A stretch of DNA of 64,000 nt, taken from the NCBI RefSeq assembly GCF_021390325.1, contig NZ_JAJUWU010000018.1, forward strand, positions 112,533-176,532. Direction: 5' to 3'. The position numbers and the translations under genes were made by a program. Within the stretch, counting starts at the first letter, position 1. Each line of letters opens with the position of its first letter. This DNA is from Jiella avicenniae. GTDB lineage: Bacteria > Pseudomonadota > Alphaproteobacteria > Rhizobiales > Rhizobiaceae. Below are positions 54,973 through 63,886 of this stretch, one piece after another. The notes below the pieces were generated by a model. It searched no databases and was not told the DNA's origin. It was given only the letters and a program-made list of their open reading frames with translations.

Positions 54973-55548
54973 TCAGCGGTAGAGGGTGATGCTCTGGCCG
55001 CCGGTGGTGCGGCCCTCGTAGCGGGCGTTGCCGGCCGAGTTCAGATTGGCGACGTTGGTGCCGCCGGAATCGCGCAGCACGACCTGACTGCCTGAAACGT
55101 CCCATGCCGACACGTCGGCGACCTTGCCCGGGCAGCCGCGCGAGGCGGCGCGGTAGCCGCCGGACCACTTGGTCAGCGACAGGATGATCTGGCAGTTGCC
55201 GCCGTCGGTGGTGACCTTGTAGGCGCCGAGGACGGAATTGCGCGACAGCGCCGGCTGGCTGGCGCTGGCGACCTGGGTGTTCTGCGTGCCGCTCGTCTCC
55301 GGCTGTCCGCCATTGCTCGCGTCCAGGCTGGCATCGCCGTCGCTGGTCATGTCCTGCCCGGCCGCCATGTCGTTGCCCGGCGGTGGTGGCGGCGGTGGCG
55401 GCGGCAGCTGGTTCGAGGCCACCTGGCCTGCCGGCACGGGAGCCAGCGGCGGCGGACCGTTGTCCGCATAAGGCGACACCGACCGCGAACAGCCCACCGC
55501 CAACAGCAGCATGGCGGTCACGGCCGTGGTCCTGACCGGATGGTTCAT
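54973..55548 (-). CDS. AprI/Inh-family metalloprotease-inhibitor-like lipoprotein
   Basis: A 191-residue lipoprotein: signal TTAVTAMLLLAVGC (lipobox Cys20), then a proline-rich spacer with nine consecutive prolines (LPPPPPPPPPGND, near residues 49-61), a disordered Ser/Thr/Gln region, and a C-terminal beta-barrel domain (about 100-191). The domain has LGAYKVTTDGGNCQIILSL and RGCPGKVADVSAWDV, whose Cys pair and pattern match the Inh inhibitors of serralysin-type proteases. No matching protease gene is nearby. In Hyphomicrobiales this is a common envelope lipoprotein. Confidence 0.85.
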   Translation of the reverse strand: MNHPVRTTAVTAMLLLAVGCSRSVSPYADNGPPPLAPVPAGQVASNQLPPPPPPPPPGNDMAAGQDMTSDGDASLDASNGGQPETSGTQNTQVASASQPALSRNSVLGAYKVTTDGGNCQIILSLTKWSGGYRAASRGCPGKVADVSAWDVSGSQVVLRDSGGTNVANLNSAGNARYEGRTTGGQSITLYR

Positions 55549-55771
55549 CGGATAATTCCCCCAAATCGATTGGCGTCGACAACGCCTGTCCGGCGATGTT
55601 CCTTCCCCACCATAAAGCGGACGGAGAGGCGACAACGCAAGGCATCATCGTCCAAAACCGGACGAACGGGGTCGGATCGACGGATAATCCACGACCAACC
55701 CTGCCGCTGCGCCCGCGTCGAGAGACGAAGACGATCGGGACGGCGAAGTTCCGCCGCCGCTCGGCACGGTG

Positions 55772-56419
55772 CTATTCGTCGATCATCTTGGAGAAGTCGC
55801 CGCTCTCCGGATCCATCGCCCAGAGTTCCCCCGAGGAGATGTCGACCCAGGCGCCGTGGATGGTGATCTTGCCCTCCGCCTCCAGCGCCGCGACGAAGGG
55901 GAAGCTGCGCAGGTTGGTGATCGAATAGCGGATGGCGATGCGCTCCAGGGCCGACTGGCGCTCGCGCCCGGTCATCAGTTCGTTGGCGCCCACCGCCCGG
56001 ACGGCGGGATCGAGCAGGCTCATCCACTTGCCGATGAAATCGCCCGGCGACAGCGGCTCGACCGCCGGCGAAAGGGCCGCGTGAATGCCGCCGCAATTGC
56101 CGTGACCGAGAACGACGACGTGCTCGACCTTCAGCGAGTTGACCGCGAATTCCAGCGCCGCCGAGGTGGAGTGATATTCCCCGTCCGGCTCGTAGGGCGG
56201 CACGAGATTGGCGACGTTGCGCACGACGAAGATGTCGCCCGGCGCGCTGTCGAAGAGGGTTTCCGGCGCCGTGCGGCTGTCGCAGCAGGCGATCACCATG
56301 GTCTTGGGATGCTGCCCCTGCTGCGCCAGCTCGCGAAACAGCTGCCGCTCGCCGGGCAGGCGCTTTTCCATGAAGGACTTGTAGCCGTCCACCAGATGAT
56401 CGGGAAGAAGAACCGCCAT
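55772..56419 (-). CDS. Beta-class carbonic anhydrase
   Basis: A 215-residue enzyme interconverting carbon dioxide and bicarbonate. The zinc ligands are Cys45 (with Asp47 and Arg49 in CCDSRTAPE), His106 and Cys109 in GHGNCGG. Start MAVLLPDHLVDGYKSFMEKR is normal for the family. It lies 12 bases after the DUF3800 gene in the same direction, so the two may be cotranscribed. The enzyme supplies bicarbonate for carboxylations at ambient CO2. Confidence 0.94.
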   Translation of the reverse strand: MAVLLPDHLVDGYKSFMEKRLPGERQLFRELAQQGQHPKTMVIACCDSRTAPETLFDSAPGDIFVVRNVANLVPPYEPDGEYHSTSAALEFAVNSLKVEHVVVLGHGNCGGIHAALSPAVEPLSPGDFIGKWMSLLDPAVRAVGANELMTGRERQSALERIAIRYSITNLRSFPFVAALEAEGKITIHGAWVDISSGELWAMDPESGDFSKMIDE

Positions 56420-56431
56420 TACACTTCGATC

Positions 56432-57172
56432 CTATGTCCGAACCCTCTGCCGGCATGCTTGGCAATTGCAGGGGTATTCGGGGCTGACCATGTGAGCGAG
56501 ACCATGCACCACGCCGCCTTGCGCGTCGAAACGTCCGCTGATCGTATCGAGATAGGCGGACTGCCCATTCTCGTAATAGCGCCGCAGTGCATAGGCAACC
56601 AAGTCGGCATATTGAATGAGCCGAGTGGCTCGCGAATCCACGAACAACGGCACGTCCGTGAGATTGAACAGCTGCCCCCAACGATGGCCGACCGAGCGAA
56701 AATTCGTCGCCAGCCCCTGCAGAGACGTCTCGTAGGAGGACTTGTCGAGAACGATCAGGCCACGCTGGGTGTTGTTCTGCTTGTGAAGTCGTCCGAGGAA
56801 GCGGTCGAAACGATTGGCAACCGCTTCGAACGCGCGCTCCATGGGATCGTCCGGCGAGACGGACGCCTTGTGGACGGCGACGCCGAAAACATGCACGAGC
56901 CGCGATGTTCCCAGAATGGCGAGCGCGCGGCGATAGGCATCCAGCCGCCGCGCCTTTTCGACGCCTCGCCAGTGCCGCTTGCCGCTGAACATGTCGGCCC
57001 CGCGAAATTCCAGTCCCTGGGGATTCTCCGGCCACATTTCCTTGGCGAGATCATCGAGTTTGAGGGAAAGCCAGTGCGGTTGGCGCTCGAAGACCGCGAA
57101 TCCGGCCAGGATGACATGCTTGTCGGAAGCATTTCCCGAGGAACCGGAGTAGTCGAGATAGAGGAGATACAT
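56432..57172 (-). CDS. DUF3800 domain protein
   Basis: A 246-residue protein of the DUF3800 family, which has an RNase H-like fold. The N-terminal strand is MYLLYLDYSGSSG with the first acidic residue Asp7; a second conserved acid lies in LIVLDKSSYE and the last in RLIQYADLVAYALRRYYE. A C-terminal Cys pair, CNCQACRQ, could bind metal. DUF3800 proteins are frequent in phage, mobile and defence contexts, but no such genes adjoin it here. Predicted nuclease; activity unknown. Confidence 0.85.
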   Translation of the reverse strand: MYLLYLDYSGSSGNASDKHVILAGFAVFERQPHWLSLKLDDLAKEMWPENPQGLEFRGADMFSGKRHWRGVEKARRLDAYRRALAILGTSRLVHVFGVAVHKASVSPDDPMERAFEAVANRFDRFLGRLHKQNNTQRGLIVLDKSSYETSLQGLATNFRSVGHRWGQLFNLTDVPLFVDSRATRLIQYADLVAYALRRYYENGQSAYLDTISGRFDAQGGVVHGLAHMVSPEYPCNCQACRQRVRT

Positions 57173-57416
57173 CGGCCTCGCGCGAAAAGGCGGCCGGGCG
57201 AAGCAATGGCTTCGTCGAGCTGCTAAGGCAACTCTCCCAACCGCACCTGGAAAAATAGGCGCAAACGCCGGCCATGGCAATGAGATCAGCCGGCCGAACG
57301 AACCGTCCCTTCGCTATCGGCGAGGAGCCTCTGCCACGACTATCCAACGGTGCCGCCCGGTCCGGCGGGCAGTGCTCTCGATGGATCGGCTCCACGGGCT
57401 CAGGGGGCACGCAGGC

Positions 57417-58304
57417 TCACGCCGGCTGCTTGGGCAGCGACCGGCCGAGGCGGCGCATCTGGACCATTGCCATCGGATGTTTCAGGCTGTCGAGGTCGGT
57501 CTCGATCGTCAGTTCGTCGGCGCCGCGCTTGATGGTGCGGGCGAGCAGTTCGAACACCGTCGCCGTCGCCGACTGCAGGGCCTTTTCCAGGCTGGCGCCG
57601 GCAAGGATGCGGGCGAGAAACACCGCCGAGGTCAGGTCGCCGAGGCCCTTCGGCGCATTCTCGATCAGCCGGTGCTCGGCGAGAATGACCTCCCGGTCGT
57701 CGACGAGAAGGTTGCCGGTCCCGCCGCGCAGCAGCGGAAAGGCCGAGGTGACGAGCACCGTGCGCGGCCCCAGCGCGCTTGCCGCCTCGATCAGGTCGCG
57801 ATTGTCGGAAAGCTCGAGACCGGTCAGGAATTCCAGCTCGAAGCGGTTGGGCGTGGCGATGTCGGAGAGCGGCAGAAGGCGTTCCGAGATCGCATCCAGC
57901 GTCTCGCGCGGCTGGTAGAGGCGGCCGCCGTCGCCGGTCGCCGGATCGCACAGGACGACGGCGCGCGGGTTCTTCGCCTTCACCGCCTCGACGAGTCTGG
58001 CCACCGGCGCGACCTGGGCGCTCTCGCCGAAATAGCCGATCAGCACCGCGCCGACCTCGCCGAGCCAGGGCGACCGGCAAAGGTCGTCGATCATCGCGGA
58101 AAACGCGTCCGCCGGCGGGACGATCCGCGTCGAGGCGCCATGGCCGGGATGCCAGGGCAGCGTCACCGTCGGCACCGACCAGACCGGAAAGCCCAGCGAT
58201 TCGAGCGCGAAGGCGGCGGCGCGGTTGCCCACCGTGCCGCGCACCACGTGGCTCGCGATCGAGATCACTGCTGGCCGGTCGCCCGGCGTGGTGGCTTTGG
58301 TCAT
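57417..58304 (-). CDS. pdxY: Pyridoxal kinase
   Basis: A 295-residue ribokinase-fold enzyme that phosphorylates pyridoxal for B6 salvage. Typical text is VISIASHVVRGTVGNRAAAFALESLGFPVW and DPATGDGGRLY; the catalytic/anion-hole motif is GLGDLTSAVFLARIL, with the PdxY-type GxGD sequence. The ATG at 58304 begins a normal N-terminus. The next gene downstream on this strand is the DUF3800 protein, 244 bases away. Confidence 0.93.
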   Translation of the reverse strand: MTKATTPGDRPAVISIASHVVRGTVGNRAAAFALESLGFPVWSVPTVTLPWHPGHGASTRIVPPADAFSAMIDDLCRSPWLGEVGAVLIGYFGESAQVAPVARLVEAVKAKNPRAVVLCDPATGDGGRLYQPRETLDAISERLLPLSDIATPNRFELEFLTGLELSDNRDLIEAASALGPRTVLVTSAFPLLRGGTGNLLVDDREVILAEHRLIENAPKGLGDLTSAVFLARILAGASLEKALQSATATVFELLARTIKRGADELTIETDLDSLKHPMAMVQMRRLGRSLPKQPA

Positions 58305-58310
58305 CCCGGA

Positions 58311-58568
58311 TCAGCCCGGCAGGAGTTGGCTGGCGAGCAGCAGCGCCAGGACGATGAAGCCGCCGATGCTGGCGATCCGGCCGATCCGTGCGCCGAGCAC
58401 CTCGATCCGGTCGCCCTGATCGACGTCGCGCGCCATGAAATGATCGCCGGTCCGCATCAGCGCGGCCTGAGTATGCGCGCCGATCTGCGGGTCGGTCTCC
58501 TGGCGCACGCGGGTCAGAATGGCCCTCGCCTCGCGCTGGCGCTCGTCGTCGGATGGGTTGCCGCTCAT
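58311..58568 (-). CDS. Small single-helix membrane protein
   Basis: An 85-residue protein: a charged N-terminal half (DDERQREARAILTRVRQETD) and one C-terminal membrane helix, GRIASIGGFIVLALLLASQLL. It lies six bases upstream of pdxY and in the same direction, so it is probably cotranscribed. No family is assigned. It resembles small alphaproteobacterial membrane proteins placed beside pdxY. Confidence 0.65.
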   Translation of the reverse strand: MSGNPSDDERQREARAILTRVRQETDPQIGAHTQAALMRTGDHFMARDVDQGDRIEVLGARIGRIASIGGFIVLALLLASQLLPG

Positions 58569-58783
58569 GTCGGCTGTTCTCGCCGAAATGGCCGGCGAGG
58601 GCAACAGGCGATGCGCCCGCGGACGGGCATTCGAACGACGCGCCGGGGAAACGGCGCTCCGCGGCGGCCACGGCCTCGGGACGACGGGAGGCTGGCCGCC
58701 GGGGACGGACCGCACGGCTCGCAGAACGCGCGCCCTCCCCTATCATTGGTGCCACGGACCGGGGCACGAGAGGAGGGTCGATC

Positions 58784-61700
58784 ATGCATGAGGACGCAAT
58801 GGCGGGTAAGACGCCGATCATCGCCGCGGTCGCAGATGCGCTCGGCGAGGACAGCGCCGGGGCGAAACTCGCCCCCCTCCTCTTCGCCCGCCCGCCCGTC
58901 GAGGATCTGACGGCCTTCGATCCCGGGGCCCTCGCCGCCGCCGCGCGCGTCGGCGCCGAGGCGCTGGCCGCCCACCGCGACGGCCGGCCGCTGGTCCGGA
59001 TCGACCAGCCGCAGGACTTCCGGCGGGGCGGCGAGGCTCAGGACCTCGTCACCGTCGTGTCCGACGACATGGCCTTCCTGTTCGATTCGCTCACCGCCGA
59101 GATCGCCGAGCGGGCCAACGAGATCCACTACATCTCCCACCCGATCATCGACGTGACGAGAGGCGAAGACGGCAGCCTCGCCGATTTCGCGGCCTCGCGA
59201 CCGGGAGAGGAAACGCGGCCGGGAACGCGGCGCACCAGCCTCATCCAGTTCGCCGTGGACCCGATGGCCGCGGGCGACCCGGGCTCGGGCCTGTCGGCTG
59301 CGCTGGAAAACATCCTCGCCCAGGTCCAACACGCCAATCGCGACTTCCAGGCGATGCGCCAGCGGGTGAACCGTGCCGTCGAGGATCTGACGAACCGCGC
59401 CGGGACGATGCCGGAGGCCGAGCGGGCGGGCATCGCCGAAGCCGCGCGGCTGCTCGAATGGCTGCGCGACGACAACTTCATCTTCCTCGGCACCTGCGAC
59501 TACGACTATCACGGCGAGCGCGACGGCGAGGAGCTGGAGCGGCGGCAGAGCGAGGCTCTCGGCATTCTGTCGGACCCCGACATCCGCATTCTCGGCCGCC
59601 ATGGCCGACCGATGGCGACGACGCCGGAGATCCGCAAGTTCCTCAAGGACCCCGCCCCGCTGATCGTCACCAAAGCGAATGCGCGCTCGGTCGTCCATCG
59701 GCGCGCCTACATGGATTACGTCGGCGTCAAGCAGTATGACGGCGAAGGCCGCCTGATCGGCGAATTGCGCATCGTCGGCCTGTTCACGTCGACCGCCTAC
59801 ACCCGCTCGATCCTGACGATCCCCTATGTCCGGCGGAAGGCCGAGACGGTGATCGCGCAATCCCGCTTCCACCTCGAATCCCACTCCGGCAAGGCGCTGC
59901 TCAACGCGCTCGAATCCTATCCCCGCGACGAGGTCTTCCAGATCGACACCGATCTCCTCGAGCGCTTCGCGGCGACCGTCGTCGAGCTCGGCGAGCGGCC
60001 GCGCGTGCGCGTCCTCACGCGGATCGACGAATTCGACCGCTTCGTCTCGGTCATCGTCTACGTTCCGCGCGACCGCTACGATTCCCGCCTCAGGGAGCGG
60101 ATCGGCCATCTTCTCGCCGAAGCCTATGACGGCCACGTCTCGGCCTATTATCCGGCCTTTCCCGAAGGGTTTCTCGCCCGCGTCCACATCATCGTCGGGC
60201 GCTCCGGCGAACCGACGCCCGAGGTGGACGTCGAGCGGCTGGAAGCACGCATCACGGAGATGGCGAAGAACTGGGAGGACGAGTTCGTCGCGGCGCTCGG
60301 CAAGGCCCACGCGCCGAGCCATCACCAGCGCTTCGCCGCCGGTCTGCCCGGCAGCTATCGCGACGGCGTCCCGCCGGCCGAGGCGGTACGGGACGTCGCC
60401 GTCATCGAGAAGCTGACGGAGGACGAGCCGCTCTTCATCGACTTCTACCGCCGCGGCGGCGACGCCGAAGACACGGTGCGGCTCAAGATCTACCATCTCG
60501 GCAAGGCGGTGGCGCTGTCGACGCGGGTGCCGATCCTCGAAAACATGGGCTTCGGCGTCGTGTCGGAGCGCACCTTCCGGCTGGTTCGGCCGGACGGCGA
60601 CGCCGTCCATCTGCACGACATGGATCTCGTCCGCGCCAATGCCGGCGGGACCATTCCGCTCGAGGACGGCGGCAAGGCGCTCGAAGAGGTCTTCGGCGCG
60701 GTCTGGCGCGGCCGGACCGAGAACGACGGCTTCAACGCCCTCGTCCTCGAAGGCGGTCTCGACTTCCGCAAGGCCAACGTCATGCGCGCCTATTCGCGCT
60801 ATCTGCGCCAGGGAACGCTCGCCTATTCGCCGGACTACATCGCCAACGCGCTCGTCCGACACGCCGCGATCACGAAAAAGCTCTGGCAGCTCTTCGAGAC
60901 GACGCTCGATCCCCGGCAGGGCGCGGCGGAAACCGACGAGCCGTCGCTCGAAGCCGACGAGATCGAGACCCGGCAGCACCGGCGGGCCGTCACGCGCGGC
61001 GGCGCGGACGTGTATGGCGAAATCCTCGACGCGCTCGACGGCGTCGATTCGGCCGACGACGACCGGATCGTCCGGCGCTTCCTCAATGTCATCCTCGCGA
61101 CCTTGCGCACCAACTACTTCGCCGTCGACGGGATGTCCGCCGAGGCCGGCTCCGAGCCCGGCAACGTCCAGCCGGCGCTGGCCTTCAAGCTCGATTCCAG
61201 CGCCGTAGAGGGGCTGCCGGCGCCCGTGCCTTACCGCGAGATCTTCGTCTTCGACGCCCGCGTCGAGGGCGTGCATCTCCGGTTCGGTTCCGTCGCCAGA
61301 GGCGGCCTCAGATGGTCCGACCGGGCGCAGGATTACCGCACGGAGGTGCTCGGCCTCGTCAAGGCGCAGCAGGTCAAGAACGCCGTCATCGTGCCGGTCG
61401 GCGCCAAGGGCGGCTTCTATCCCAAGCGTCTGCCCGATGCTTCCCAGCGCGACCAGTGGTTCGCCGCCGGCCGCTCGGCCTATGTCGTCTTCATCGCATC
61501 GCTCCTGTCGGTGACCGACAACATCGTCGGCGAGAGCGTGGTCACCCCCGAGGCGGTGCGCCGCCACGACGGCGACGATCCCTATTTCGTCGTCGCCGCC
61601 GACAAGGGCACCGCGACCTTCTCCGACACGGCGAACGCCATCGCCCAGTCCGAGGACTTCTGGCTCGACGACGCTTTTGCTTCGGGCGGCTCGGCCGGCT

Positions 61701-63697
61701 ACGACCACAAGGCGATGGGCATCACCGCCCGCGGCGCCTGGGAAGCGGTGAAGCGGCATTTCCGGGAGATCCCGCGCCAGGAAGGCGAAGGCGCCTGGGA
61801 CATCCAGAGCGAGCCCTTCACCGCCGCCGGCTGCGGCGACATGTCGGGCGACGTCTTCGGCAACGGCATGCTGTTGTCCCGGCGGACCCGGCTGATCGCC
61901 GCCTTCGACCATCGCGACATCTTCATCGATCCAAACCCCGACCCCGAGGCCTCCTTCGCCGAGCGCAAGCGGCTCTTTTCCCTCGCGCGCTCCTCCTGGC
62001 AGGACTACGACAAGGCGAGGATCTCCCATGGCGGCGGAGTGTTCTCGCGCCGCGACAAGGTGATCCGGCTTTCCGACGAGGCGGCCGCCGCGATCGGCTA
62101 CGACCGCGACGGCGGAACGCCGACGGAGATCATCACGGCGATCCTCAAGGCGCCGGTCGACCTCCTCTGGTTCGGCGGCATCGGCACCTATGTGCGCGCC
62201 AGCGGCGAAAGCAACGTCGACGTCGGCGACCGCTCGAACGACGCCGTGCGCGTCGGCGCCTCCGACGTCCGGGCGAAGGTCGTCGGCGAAGGCGCCAATC
62301 TCGCCGTCACCCAGAAGGGCCGGATCGAATTTGCCGGCAAGGGCGGCCGCATCAATTCCGACGCCATCGACAATTCGGCGGGCGTCAACACCTCCGACGT
62401 CGAGGTCAACATCAAGATCGCGCTGAAGAGCGCGATGAGCGACGGGCGGCTGTCGCGCGAGGACCGCAACCGGCTGCTCGCGGCGATGACCGACGAGGTG
62501 GCCGAGCTGGTGCTCGCCAACAATTACGAGCAGACGCTGGCGCTCTCGCTCGAACAGCATGACGGCGTCTCGGCGCTGGCCCTCCAGTCGCGCTTCATGA
62601 GCCTCCTCGAAGCGGCCGGCCATCTCGACCGCACGGTCGAGACGCTTCCCTCGGACGCCGCCATCGCCGATCGCCGGAGCACCGGCAAGGGCCTGACGCG
62701 GCCGGAGATCGGCGTCCTCCTCGCCTATGCCAAGATCACCCTCTTCGACGCCATCGTCGCCAGCGACCTGCCGGACGATCCCTATCTGGAAGACCGGCTG
62801 CACGACTATTTCCCGGTGCCGATGCGCCGCGACTTCCTCAAGGACATCAAGGAGCACCGTCTCGCCCGGGAAATCATCGCGACGGTGCTCGCCAACGAGG
62901 TGGTGAACCGCACCGGGCCGACCTTCGTCACGATGACGCAAGAGGCCACCGGCGCCTCGCCGGGCGCCGTCGTGCGGGCCTTCGTCGCGGCCAAGGACGG
63001 CTTCGACATCCGCGATCTCTACCAGCGCATCGACGCCCTCGACGCGAAGCTTCCCGGCGCCGTGCAGAACGGGCTCTACCGGAACGTCGGCTGGTTCCTA
63101 CGCCGGCTTACCAACTGGTACGTGATCAACGAAGGCTTCGGCTCGGGGCTGACCAGCGTCGCCATCGAAAGCCGCGACGCTCTCGGCCAGCTGAAGGGGC
63201 GGCTCGCCGAGATCGCCTCGGCGGCGGCGCGGAAGGAAGCCGAAAACCGGGCCGCAGACTGGGCGCGCCAGGGGGTGCCGCAGGATCTCGCCGAGGAGGT
63301 CGCGATGCTGCCGCTGCTCGCCCTCATCCCGGACATCGCTGCCGTCTCGCGAGACACGGGCTGCACGCTCGAGCAGACGGTCGGAAGCTATTTCGAGATC
63401 ACCCGGCTGTTCGAGATCGGCCGGATCGAGGCCGCGCTGTTCCGCTTCGAATCGCACGACTATTTCGAGACCCTCGCCTTGCAGCGGGCCGAAAGCCAGA
63501 TCGCCAAGGCGCGGCGGCAGCTGACGGAAGCGACGCTGAAGAGCGGCGAGGCTCCGGCCGACTGGGCGCGGCAGCGCTCGTCCACGGTCGACCGGATCCG
63601 CAGCCAGCTCGTGGCGCTCGCCGGCAGCGGCGAGACTTCGGTCGCGCGGCTCACCGTCGCGGCCGGCCTGTTGTCGGATCTCGCCGCCCAGGTCTGA
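58784..63697 (+). CDS. NAD-specific glutamate dehydrogenase, large type
   Basis: A 1,637-residue enzyme of the ~180-kDa GDH class. It converts glutamate to 2-oxoglutarate and ammonia with NAD, mainly in catabolism. The N-terminal half is regulatory, with ACT-like segments (LRIVGLFTSTAYTRSILTIP near residue 330). The catalytic core holds GVHLRFGSVARGGLRWSDR, the substrate-lysine text VPVGAKGGFYPK, AADKGTATFSDTAN and GGIGTYVRAS. A helical C-terminal domain follows. AGGAGGG six bases before the ATG at 58784 fixes the start. It stands alone. The reaction could receive the 2-oxoglutarate/glutamate pool fed by proline and hydroxyproline breakdown. Confidence 0.95.
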   Translation: MHEDAMAGKTPIIAAVADALGEDSAGAKLAPLLFARPPVEDLTAFDPGALAAAARVGAEALAAHRDGRPLVRIDQPQDFRRGGEAQDLVTVVSDDMAFLFDSLTAEIAERANEIHYISHPIIDVTRGEDGSLADFAASRPGEETRPGTRRTSLIQFAVDPMAAGDPGSGLSAALENILAQVQHANRDFQAMRQRVNRAVEDLTNRAGTMPEAERAGIAEAARLLEWLRDDNFIFLGTCDYDYHGERDGEELERRQSEALGILSDPDIRILGRHGRPMATTPEIRKFLKDPAPLIVTKANARSVVHRRAYMDYVGVKQYDGEGRLIGELRIVGLFTSTAYTRSILTIPYVRRKAETVIAQSRFHLESHSGKALLNALESYPRDEVFQIDTDLLERFAATVVELGERPRVRVLTRIDEFDRFVSVIVYVPRDRYDSRLRERIGHLLAEAYDGHVSAYYPAFPEGFLARVHIIVGRSGEPTPEVDVERLEARITEMAKNWEDEFVAALGKAHAPSHHQRFAAGLPGSYRDGVPPAEAVRDVAVIEKLTEDEPLFIDFYRRGGDAEDTVRLKIYHLGKAVALSTRVPILENMGFGVVSERTFRLVRPDGDAVHLHDMDLVRANAGGTIPLEDGGKALEEVFGAVWRGRTENDGFNALVLEGGLDFRKANVMRAYSRYLRQGTLAYSPDYIANALVRHAAITKKLWQLFETTLDPRQGAAETDEPSLEADEIETRQHRRAVTRGGADVYGEILDALDGVDSADDDRIVRRFLNVILATLRTNYFAVDGMSAEAGSEPGNVQPALAFKLDSSAVEGLPAPVPYREIFVFDARVEGVHLRFGSVARGGLRWSDRAQDYRTEVLGLVKAQQVKNAVIVPVGAKGGFYPKRLPDASQRDQWFAAGRSAYVVFIASLLSVTDNIVGESVVTPEAVRRHDGDDPYFVVAADKGTATFSDTANAIAQSEDFWLDDAFASGGSAGYDHKAMGITARGAWEAVKRHFREIPRQEGEGAWDIQSEPFTAAGCGDMSGDVFGNGMLLSRRTRLIAAFDHRDIFIDPNPDPEASFAERKRLFSLARSSWQDYDKARISHGGGVFSRRDKVIRLSDEAAAAIGYDRDGGTPTEIITAILKAPVDLLWFGGIGTYVRASGESNVDVGDRSNDAVRVGASDVRAKVVGEGANLAVTQKGRIEFAGKGGRINSDAIDNSAGVNTSDVEVNIKIALKSAMSDGRLSREDRNRLLAAMTDEVAELVLANNYEQTLALSLEQHDGVSALALQSRFMSLLEAAGHLDRTVETLPSDAAIADRRSTGKGLTRPEIGVLLAYAKITLFDAIVASDLPDDPYLEDRLHDYFPVPMRRDFLKDIKEHRLAREIIATVLANEVVNRTGPTFVTMTQEATGASPGAVVRAFVAAKDGFDIRDLYQRIDALDAKLPGAVQNGLYRNVGWFLRRLTNWYVINEGFGSGLTSVAIESRDALGQLKGRLAEIASAAARKEAENRAADWARQGVPQDLAEEVAMLPLLALIPDIAAVSRDTGCTLEQTVGSYFEITRLFEIGRIEAALFRFESHDYFETLALQRAESQIAKARRQLTEATLKSGEAPADWARQRSSTVDRIRSQLVALAGSGETSVARLTVAAGLLSDLAAQV

Positions 63698-63765
63698 TCC
63701 TGCACGCTTCACACTTGTGGGCGGACTTCATCGGCATGGAAGAATGGTCGCCAAGCTCGAAGCTT

Positions 63766-63800
63766 CGTCATCCCGGCCTCCGAGCCGGGACCCCTCTGCG
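63766..63800. repeat. Related palindromic repeat
   Basis: CGTCATCCCGGCCTCCGAGC and then CGGGACCCCTCTGCGG starts like the 24397 repeat but has a different core (CCCGGCctccgaGCCGGG). It lies between the gdh stop and the IS110-type gene. Confidence 0.6.
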
Positions 63801-63886
63801 GTGAAACGACTTGGTCGGTGCAGGCAAGACAATGCGTTGCGAACGGCCGCCGCAAAGACGGCAAGGATTTGGAATGGCAACTGTGT

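Noticed and set aside
57417..58304. Loss of the kinase GTGD motif in PdxY (GLGD here)
   Set aside because: PdxY proteins commonly have another residue at this position; the catalytic Asp is kept, so it is normal.
58565..62941. Very long minus-strand ORF (1,458 codons) opposite the glutamate dehydrogenase gene
   Set aside because: Shadow frame: its translation is rich in repeated acidic/Arg/Gly text without domains, while the plus strand encodes an unmistakable GDH with a good ribosome site.
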